Shown here piece by piece: positions 58,458 to 64,000 of a stretch of 64,000 bases of DNA (the first letter of the stretch is position 1; every line of letters starts with the position of its first letter). Under the pieces are notes generated by a model, which was not told the origin of the DNA, did no database searches, and was given only the letters and a program-made list of their open reading frames with translations. The DNA comes from Alphaproteobacteria bacterium. Lineage in GTDB: Bacteria > Bacteroidota > Bacteroidia > Bacteroidales > FEN-979. The translations under genes and the position numbers were made by a program. Location of the stretch: assembly GCA_009928665.1 (NCBI GenBank), contig SACF01000007.1, positions 62,001 to 126,000 of the forward strand, written 5' to 3'.

Positions 58458-59705
58458 TCAGGAGCATCGACAGCTCTGTTTATATTGTTGCGCTATTTTA
58501 TCAACCTGCTTCATCACCCGGAGGAGGTTCCCGCCCCATATTTTGCGGATCTGAGGTTCGGTATATCCCCTTTTCACCAGTTCGAGGGTGATGTTACCCA
58601 TTTCACTCACATCGAAACACCCGTTCACCCCCCCTCCGCCATCAAAGTCGGTCCCGATTCCAACGTGGTCGATTCCGGCGACTGCAACGATGTGTTCGAT
58701 GTGGTCGACAACATCACTTACAGAGGCAAGCACCGGCGGGTACTTCCGGTTCATCTCATTCCATTCCCTGCGGGCCTGCTTCATTTCATCAGCGGTCAGT
58801 CCGTCAAAATTGTTGAACTTTTTGCGAACTGCGGTCCGTGCAGAATCTCTTGCCGGATTGGGAAGCGGTGTCTTTACGTAATCGCTCAGAATACACATCT
58901 GAATTACCCCTCCGTTGCGCGCTATGGCTCGCAAAAGCGTATCATTCAGGTTTCTGGGATTGTTGCACAACGCTTTGGCACAGGAGTGTGAAGCAATGAC
59001 CGGCGCTTTAGTGATCGAAAGTACGTCCTTTACGGTCTGGTCTGATGCATGAGAAATATCGATCATCATTCCCACGTGGTTCATCTCCTTTACGACCTCG
59101 TAACCGAACGGACTCAGCCCTTGAAATTCAGCCGAATCGGTGGAAGAATCACAAATATCATTGTTTGAAGTATGGCATAAGGTAATATACCGCGCTCCGC
59201 GGAGGTAAAAAGTACTGATCAGCGAAAGGTCCTTCCCAAGCAGGTAGCCATTCTCTATTCCCAGGAATACCGCACGTTTCCCTTCTTTTTTTATCCTTTT
59301 GACATCCCCGGGGGATACTGCTTTTGCGGCAAGGTCAGGGAATCGGTGCAGAATCCGGTCGATCGTGTCGAACAAGGCCACACCCTTTTGGTACACTTTC
59401 AGGTATGCATCGGGATTTCTCTTCCCCTGTGAAACAAAAACGGCAAAGAAGGCTCCATCAAGCCCGCCCGCTTTCATCCGGGGGAAATCAACTTTCGAAA
59501 AATCCTTAACAGGATCATGAACTGCCGACATGTCAAAGCCTTCCTGTTGCATCCGCAGGGGGGTGTCGTTATGGGAATCGATGGTGATAATTTTCCGGTG
59601 AATGGCTGCTGCCTTTTTTTCAAGCGGATCGTTCCCCCCGGACGCTGTTAAAACCGGCAAAGAAAATGAAAAGATCAGAAAAAATTTAACAAGGTGATTT
59701 AACAT
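58458..59705 (-). CDS. membrane dipeptidase family protein (peptidase M19)
   Basis: 415 residues with a signal peptide (FFLIFSFSLPVLTASGG). M19 zinc ligands: DSHNDTP near the N-terminus, a Glu in GIENGYLL, a His in SHASDQTV and a His in ASHSCAKAL, with VGIGTDFDGGGG at the C-terminal end. It should hydrolyse dipeptides, often with a D-residue, in the periplasm. It lies 13 bases before the PrsW-like gene and 14 bases after pdxJ on the same strand. Confidence 0.93.
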   Translation of the reverse strand: MLNHLVKFFLIFSFSLPVLTASGGNDPLEKKAAAIHRKIITIDSHNDTPLRMQQEGFDMSAVHDPVKDFSKVDFPRMKAGGLDGAFFAVFVSQGKRNPDAYLKVYQKGVALFDTIDRILHRFPDLAAKAVSPGDVKRIKKEGKRAVFLGIENGYLLGKDLSLISTFYLRGARYITLCHTSNNDICDSSTDSAEFQGLSPFGYEVVKEMNHVGMMIDISHASDQTVKDVLSITKAPVIASHSCAKALCNNPRNLNDTLLRAIARNGGVIQMCILSDYVKTPLPNPARDSARTAVRKKFNNFDGLTADEMKQARREWNEMNRKYPPVLASVSDVVDHIEHIVAVAGIDHVGIGTDFDGGGGVNGCFDVSEMGNITLELVKRGYTEPQIRKIWGGNLLRVMKQVDKIAQQYKQSCRCS

Positions 59706-59719
59706 GGATCATCGCTTGG

Positions 59720-60433
59720 TCAGACAAGTTGTCGGCGGTACAATTGAATCGTGTTTTCCAGTCCAAAATAGAGGGCATCACAAATCAGGGCATGCCCAAT
59801 GGAGACTTCGAGCAGTCCGGGCACTGATTCCCTGAAGTACTTCAGGTTGTCGAGGTTGAGATCATGGCCTGCATTTAACCCGATAGCTGACTCCTTTGCG
59901 GCGAGAGCAGCACGTGTAAAAGGTCTTACGGCATCCTCCCTGCCTGTTGAATAAAGACGGGCATAGGATTCGGTGTACAGTTCAACCCTTTCGGTTCCGG
60001 TTTCCCCGGCCAGCCTGACCATTTCGGGATCCGGTTCAACGAACAGGGAGGTACGGATTCCCTTTTCATGGAACCGGCCGATGACATCCTGCAGAAAGAT
60101 TCGGTTTTCCCGAATGTTCCAACCTGCATTTGAAGTTAAAACCCCGGGAGGATCCGGTACAAGGGTCACCTGACCGGGAACCACCGCAAGAACCAGTCCA
60201 ATAAATTCAGGCGACGGGTATCCCTCAATATTTAATTCAGTCGTGACAATGGGTTTCAGATCATAAACATCCTGATATCTTATGTGGCGTTGATCGGGCC
60301 GGGGATGAACCGTGATACCCTGTGCTCCGAAACGCTCACAGTCGAGCGCCATCTTTAACAGATCCGGAAGGTTACCTCCCCGGGCATTTCTCAACGTGGC
60401 TATTTTATTTATGTTAACGCTCAGCCGGGTCAT
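59720..60433 (-). CDS. pdxJ: pyridoxine 5'-phosphate synthase
   Basis: 237 residues from ATG 60433; an in-frame ATG at 60454 overlaps the promoter element and is rejected. The PdxJ barrel is clear: [52 protein letters not shown], and a closing GLNAGHDLN and EVSIGHALI. It condenses 1-deoxyxylulose 5-phosphate with 3-amino-2-oxopropyl phosphate to pyridoxine 5'-phosphate, the precursor of PLP. Fittingly, this window encodes several PLP enzymes. Confidence 0.97.
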   Translation of the reverse strand: MTRLSVNINKIATLRNARGGNLPDLLKMALDCERFGAQGITVHPRPDQRHIRYQDVYDLKPIVTTELNIEGYPSPEFIGLVLAVVPGQVTLVPDPPGVLTSNAGWNIRENRIFLQDVIGRFHEKGIRTSLFVEPDPEMVRLAGETGTERVELYTESYARLYSTGREDAVRPFTRAALAAKESAIGLNAGHDLNLDNLKYFRESVPGLLEVSIGHALICDALYFGLENTIQLYRRQLV

Positions 60434-60451
60434 TTTGGTTTTTATTTTTTG

Positions 60452-60459
60452 CAAATCTA
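60452..60459 (-). promoter_or_regulatory. possible -7 element for pdxJ
   Basis: Minus strand reads TAGATTTG, an exact TAnnTTTG match, about 19 bases before ATG 60433; a TTTT run sits at the -33 position. It excludes the longer ATG at 60454. Confidence 0.5.
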
Positions 60460-60584
60460 CAATAAAATTGACCCTTGAAAAACATTTCGACCACAGATCA
60501 CCCGGTGTAATTTTCTTAATTTTATCCCGTTAAGATTTAAAAAACAGTCAGGGTATCATCCGGAATTACTCTAAAACCACCTGA

Positions 60585-61037
60585 ATGAAAGCTGTAATTC
60601 AAAGGGTCAGCAAGGCATCTGTAACTATCGACAGTCATATTACCGGCAGGATTGCGAACGGGTTACTCATCCTGGTCGGAATTGAGGAGTCGGATGATCA
60701 GACCGACATTGAATGGCTTTGTAAGAAAATTGTGCAACTCCGGATCTTCAACGACGAACATGGAATCATGAACCTTTCAGTACTTGATACCCGGGGTGAT
60801 TTTCTGGTAGTAAGCCAGTTCACCCTTCATGCCAGTACAAAGAAAGGAAACCGTCCTTCCTATATTAAGGCTGCAAAACCTGAATCAGCCATTCCGCTCT
60901 ACGAACAGTTTATCAGCCGGCTTGGATCCCTGGCCGGGAAAAAGATTGAAACCGGAACTTTCGGAGCCATGATGCAAATTGAATCGATCAACGATGGACC
61001 GGTGACCATCATCATTGATACCAAAAACAAGGTCTGA
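60585..61037 (+). CDS. dtd: D-aminoacyl-tRNA deacylase
   Basis: 150 residues, full-length DTD. It opens MKAVIQRVSKASV; the SQFTLHAS motif forms the active-site rim, NRPSYIKAA follows, and the cross-subunit Gly-x-Pro motif is in NDGPVT. The enzyme removes D-amino acids mischarged on tRNA. Divergent from pdxJ; the 131 bases between them hold a possible TAATTTTA element at 60517-60524. Confidence 0.96.
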   Translation: MKAVIQRVSKASVTIDSHITGRIANGLLILVGIEESDDQTDIEWLCKKIVQLRIFNDEHGIMNLSVLDTRGDFLVVSQFTLHASTKKGNRPSYIKAAKPESAIPLYEQFISRLGSLAGKKIETGTFGAMMQIESINDGPVTIIIDTKNKV

Positions 61038-61093
61038 TAGGGTTTCAGGTCGCATTGAGGAAAGGCATTAACAAAAAATTAACAAATTCTTTC

Positions 61094-61123
61094 TTGGCGG
61101 AACAGAAACTTCTTGTAATTTTG
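61094..61123 (+). promoter_or_regulatory. Bacteroidota-type promoter for the small secreted protein
   Basis: TTG (61094-61096), 19 bases, then TAATTTTG (61116-61123), an exact TAnnTTTG match followed by CA. About 47 bases before ATG 61170. Confidence 0.65.
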
Positions 61124-61169
61124 CATCATTCTAAATTACAAACTGAATTAAACTTAAAACCTGATAACC

Positions 61170-61415
61170 ATGAAAAAAATTGCAGTATTATTCTCAGCCG
61201 CCCTCTTTTTTGCCAGCGTCAGCTTTGCACAGACTCCGCAAAAACAGGACAAACCTGCAAAGCCTGCTGAAAAGAAGGAGTGCACCAAAGAGGTGAAATC
61301 CGGATGCGATGCGAAAACCAAGGCAGCATGCAGCCACTCCAAGGATCCTAAGGGATGCTGTGCCAAGGATGCGAAAAAAACCAGCACCGATACCAAAGCT
61401 CCCGAAAAGAAGTAA
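61170..61415 (+). CDS. small secreted Lys/Cys-rich protein
   Basis: 81 residues: a clear signal peptide (LFFASVSFAQ), then a short Lys/Pro-rich stretch, five cysteines spaced like a small metal-binding protein (ECTKEVKSGCDAKTKAACS, then GCCAKD), and a Lys-rich C-terminus. No family recognised. It has its own promoter and terminator, so it is monocistronic. A periplasmic metal or redox role is guessed from the cysteines only. Confidence 0.75.
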   Translation: MKKIAVLFSAALFFASVSFAQTPQKQDKPAKPAEKKECTKEVKSGCDAKTKAACSHSKDPKGCCAKDAKKTSTDTKAPEKK

Positions 61416-61441
61416 CATTTCGGATTTCTGATATTCAGAAG

Positions 61442-61474
61442 AGGGCGGTTCAATTCTTTGAGTCGCCCTTTTTT
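61442..61474 (+). terminator. Rho-independent terminator
   Basis: AGGGCG and CGCCCT pair, with an inner TCAA/TTGA extension, followed by six T, 26 bases after the stop of the small secreted protein. Confidence 0.75.
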
Positions 61475-61475
61475 A

Positions 61476-62246
61476 TTAGGGTCTTCCGGGGATTTTAAAT
61501 ACGATCGGCATTCGCACGATGACGCGGACGGGGCGTCCGTTTCTTTTTCCGGGTTCCCACCGGGGCATTGCTTTGGTCACCCTGACGGCTTCTTCGTCGC
61601 AACCTCCGCCGATCTTCCGGGTTACCTCCACGTTTGAAAGGGAGCCGTCGGTTTCCACGATAAAGGTAACCATGACCACGCCCTGTACAAAACCTTTCAA
61701 CGCGGCTTCGGGATAGCGGATATGCTGTCGCAGGTAATAGAGCCGCGATTCATCCCCGCCGGGGTAGCGGGGACGGACATCCATGGTGGTCGCCAGCCCG
61801 GTATCGTCGCCGGTTCCGGTCCCCAGCCCCGAGCCTCCGGGTTGGGCCACCGAATCCACGCGGGCATTTTCTTTCGGTTCTTCCTGAAGTTTTTCAACAA
61901 CCTTTTTTTCTTCGGGAGGTATGGTATCGGTGACTACAGGAGGCTGTTCCGGTTCAGCAGGTGGCCGGGTGAGCGCCTGCGCGAGTTTGCTCAGCTCATC
62001 ATCCGGTGGCGGGTTCATGGAGTAATATTCCACCTCATACATCAGATCGCCTTCGATCAGCGGCGCCGGTTCCATGAAGTAATACAACCACGATCCCGAT
62101 AAAAGTGATGCAAGGATGATCAAACCCAGTATAACTGACAACAATAATATGCGCGGGTAACGGCGACGCAGGTAGTAGGCTCCGTAATCTTTATTCCTGC
62201 CAATAAAAGCAAGGTCATCCAGTGTCGGTATCCGGGAAGGTCTCAT
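61476..62246 (-). CDS. TonB-family energy-transducing protein
   Basis: 256 residues: a 30-residue cytosolic part, one membrane helix (ILLLSVILGLIILASLLSG), a Pro/Glu-rich periplasmic spacer (PPAEPEQPPVVTDTIPP), and a C-terminal TonB_C domain (IRYPEAALKGFVQGVVMVTF, VEVTRKIGGGCDEEAVR, WEPGKRNGRPV). It passes proton-motive energy from ExbB/ExbD to TonB-dependent receptors such as the one at 25085. No exbBD is adjacent. Its start overlaps the S4 gene's stop by four bases. Confidence 0.92.
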   Translation of the reverse strand: MRPSRIPTLDDLAFIGRNKDYGAYYLRRRYPRILLLSVILGLIILASLLSGSWLYYFMEPAPLIEGDLMYEVEYYSMNPPPDDELSKLAQALTRPPAEPEQPPVVTDTIPPEEKKVVEKLQEEPKENARVDSVAQPGGSGLGTGTGDDTGLATTMDVRPRYPGGDESRLYYLRQHIRYPEAALKGFVQGVVMVTFIVETDGSLSNVEVTRKIGGGCDEEAVRVTKAMPRWEPGKRNGRPVRVIVRMPIVFKIPGRP

Positions 62247-62632
62247 CGATCCAGATATAATTTCAGATACTCGATCTCCCTGCGTTCCCGCTTTGTCGGG
62301 CGTCCCAACCCCCTCGGCCTGTGCTCGAACCCACCTTCATGCTTAGACCGGAGTTTTTCATATTCCGAATCGGGTGTCAGGTCTTCCAGGAAACCGGACA
62401 CCAGTTTGGCCGAAATCCGGCCTGTGGTAAGCCCTGTAACCCTGACGGTTTTAATAATCGGGGGATGCGACACAGCAATAATGTCGCCTTCATGGATGAA
62501 ATGTGCAGGTTTAACAGGTATTTCCCTGATCCTGACCTTACCGGCCCTGCAAGCCTCTGTTGCAAGGCTCCGGGTTTTAAACAACCTGACTGCCCAGAGC
62601 CATTTATCGATCCGCAATCCCTGATCCATCAC
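62243..62632 (-). CDS. S4-domain RNA-binding protein (Hsp15/HslR-like)
   Basis: 129 residues (GTG 62632 or ATG 62629). The S4 domain is LRIDKWLWAVRLFKTRSLAT followed by CRAGKVRI and a GDIIAV strand; the C-terminus is basic (RPTKRERREIEYLKLY), as in Hsp15, which binds stalled 50S subunits carrying nascent chains. It directly follows der (one-base overlap if GTG is used) and is coupled to the tonB gene. Confidence 0.88.
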   Translation of the reverse strand: MMDQGLRIDKWLWAVRLFKTRSLATEACRAGKVRIREIPVKPAHFIHEGDIIAVSHPPIIKTVRVTGLTTGRISAKLVSGFLEDLTPDSEYEKLRSKHEGGFEHRPRGLGRPTKRERREIEYLKLYLDR

Positions 62633-64000
62633 TATTTTTGTCTGAAATAGATCTCCACGGGAACCCCGGTAAAATCATATTTCTCACGAAGTTTATTTTC
62701 AAGAAAACGCTTATAAGGCTCCTTCAAGTATTGCGGATGGTTACAAAAAAAAGCAAAGGAAGGATAAACCGTCGGCAACTGCATGGCGTACTTGATGCGG
62801 ATATATTTTCCTTTTGCAGCCGGCGGAGGAGTTTCCTGAATAACCGGAAGGATGTATTCGTTCAGTTCGGCGGTCTTAATCTTTTTTAACCGGTTCTTCC
62901 ATACCTGGACCGCAGTTTCAACAGCCTTATAGATCCGCTGCTTATTGAGCACCGAAGTAAAAATAACAGGAATGTCCCTGAAAGGCGCAACCTGGTCAAG
63001 AATATATTGTTCAAAAAACTTATGCGTATGGGTGTCCTTTTCAACCAGATCCCATTTGTTCACGAGAATTACGACCCCTTTGTGATTTTTTTCGATCAGT
63101 GAGAAAATATTGAGATCCTGGGCTTCAAATCCCCGTTCGGCATCGATCATCAGAATACATACGTCGCTGCTCTCAATAGAACGGATGGCGCGCATCACGG
63201 AATAAAATTCAACATTTTCCGATACCTTCGATTTCTTCCGGATCCCGGCAGTATCTATGAGGTTGAAATCCAATCCGAAATATTGATAATGCGAATGGAT
63301 TGAATCGCGGGTGGTTCCTGGAACGGGTGTCACGATGTTCCGTTCCTTTCCCAGCAACAGGTTAACAAGTGATGATTTACCGGCATTGGGCCTTCCTACT
63401 ACCGCGATGTTGGGAATGGCCTGTGGTTCCTCCGTCTCCGGCTGATCCGGCTGGTCCGGCTCTCCGGGTTGAATACGCTTATTTTTTCGTGCCTGCGCAG
63501 TTTCAGACGACTGCGGCGCGGCGAAATCTTTTACCACGGCATCCAGAAGGTCGCCGGTTCCGCTCCCGTTCACCGCGGCAATCGGGAAAATCTCACCCAG
63601 ACCAAGCCGGTGAAACTCATGAACCTCGTTGACCAGTTTATAGCTGTCGACCTTGTTGACCACCAGAAACAACTTTTTCTTCGACCGGCGCAACAGTTTT
63701 GCGACATCCTCATCCATCGGCGTAAGTCCCTCTTTCGCATCGACCATAAACAGGATAACATCCGATTCATCTATAGCCAGCCTGACCTGCTTTTTTATCT
63801 CCGATTCAAAGATATCGCCCGATTGATCAACATATCCTCCGGTATCGATCACCGAATATTCCTTGCCATTCCAGTCTCCATGACCATAGTGGCGGTCGCG
63901 TGTGACCCCGCTGGTCGGATCAACGATGGCCTCACGACCTCCGCATAACCTGTTAAAAAGGGTCGACTTCCCGACATTGGGCCTTCCGACGATTGCGATG
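62632..64000 (-). CDS. der: ribosome-associated GTPase Der (EngA), 5' end beyond the window
   Basis: The reading frame runs from the window's last bases (IAIVGRPNVGKST at the first G1 motif) to the stop at 62632; only a few N-terminal residues are missing. Two tandem GTPase domains are visible: G1 GRPNVGKST, G3 DTGGYV, G4 NKVD, then G1 GRPNAGKSS, G3 DTAGIRKKS, G4 NKWD. A KH-like domain ends in EIYFRQK. Der acts in 50S ribosome assembly. The linker between the two GTPase domains is longer and more acidic than usual, with PDQP repeats. Confidence 0.96.
   Translation of the reverse strand, partial: IAIVGRPNVGKSTLFNRLCGGREAIVDPTSGVTRDRHYGHGDWNGKEYSVIDTGGYVDQSGDIFESEIKKQVRLAIDESDVILFMVDAKEGLTPMDEDVAKLLRRSKKKLFLVVNKVDSYKLVNEVHEFHRLGLGEIFPIAAVNGSGTGDLLDAVVKDFAAPQSSETAQARKNKRIQPGEPDQPDQPETEEPQAIPNIAVVGRPNAGKSSLVNLLLGKERNIVTPVPGTTRDSIHSHYQYFGLDFNLIDTAGIRKKSKVSENVEFYSVMRAIRSIESSDVCILMIDAERGFEAQDLNIFSLIEKNHKGVVILVNKWDLVEKDTHTHKFFEQYILDQVAPFRDIPVIFTSVLNKQRIYKAVETAVQVWKNRLKKIKTAELNEYILPVIQETPPPAAKGKYIRIKYAMQLPTVYPSFAFFCNHPQYLKEPYKRFLENKLREKYDFTGVPVEIYFRQK

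Noticed and set aside
58290..58991. 233-codon open frame on the plus strand
   Set aside because: Lies opposite the dipeptidase and PrsW-like genes, both strongly supported; shadow frame.
1..64000. Searched by eye for tRNA, rRNA, CRISPR arrays, phage genes, transposases and origins
   Set aside because: None found. All gaps between genes are short and show no tRNA-like cloverleaf or CCA-type end that I could recognise.

Overview
The window looks like a chromosomal segment of a Bacteroidota bacterium, probably an environmental, free-living or sediment-type member of the Bacteroidia. The evidence is a TonB-dependent receptor and a TonB protein, a Reg_prop/Y_Y_Y-type sensor kinase, outer-membrane barrel proteins, weak Shine-Dalgarno sequences, and several upstream elements matching the Bacteroidota promoter (TTTG, about 19 bases, TAnnTTTG). 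I saw no rRNA, tRNA, CRISPR array, phage or insertion sequence. No stretch longer than 300 bases lacks a gene; the two largest gaps (11209-11419 and 21748-21967) hold only possible promoters.

Positions 1-5478 (+): the 3' end of tatA, then a sulfur-handling block with two PLP enzymes of the cysteine-desulfurase fold (136-1593, 4318-5478), a small Cys protein, a two-cysteine DsrC, a NarI/DsrM-like membrane protein and a DsrK/HdrD-like iron-sulfur protein. No DsrAB sulfite reductase is present, so this reads as a sulfur-relay/membrane-redox module. tatC follows at 8088. Between them (5586-7633) lies a metal-type ECF sigma / zinc anti-sigma / CnrX-like sensor cluster with a Cys/His-rich secreted protein. 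8997-10438 is a PspC/LiaF-type envelope-stress pair.

Positions 11420-15252 (+): KamA-family radical SAM aminomutase, two D-Ala-D-Ala-ligase-like ATP-grasp enzymes and a GNAT acetyltransferase, a compact set that could build a beta-amino-acid-containing small molecule. Positions 15293-21723 (-): a response-regulator/PP2C phosphatase, a STAS protein with an unknown C-terminal domain, a permease fused to its substrate-binding domain, an ABC ATPase and a second binding lipoprotein, that is, partner-switching signalling in one operon with a nutrient ABC system.

Positions 21968-37974 (+): a membrane-anchored nSTAND NTPase with coiled coil and WD40 propeller, a TonB-dependent receptor with a helical N-terminal extension, a formyltransferase-fold enzyme, an ADP/ATP-carrier-like transporter with HEAT repeats, a propeller histidine kinase, a barrel protein, an alcohol dehydrogenase and a lipoprotein. 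38067-41156 is a large ABCG-type half-transporter. 41263-46755 (-) is a complete RND efflux set (adaptor, pump, TolC), followed upstream by a Cache lipoprotein and an adenosine deaminase.

Positions 48408-60433 (-): an envelope-regulation neighbourhood. It has an ECF sigma factor, its anti-sigma factor, a PrsW-type intramembrane protease, three members of an unrecognised family of membrane-anchored proteins, and a large secreted metalloprotease/propeller/barrel protein. A dipeptidase and pdxJ lie upstream. The end holds dtd, a small Cys/Lys-rich secreted protein, tonB, an S4-domain RNA-binding protein and the gene der, cut by the window edge.
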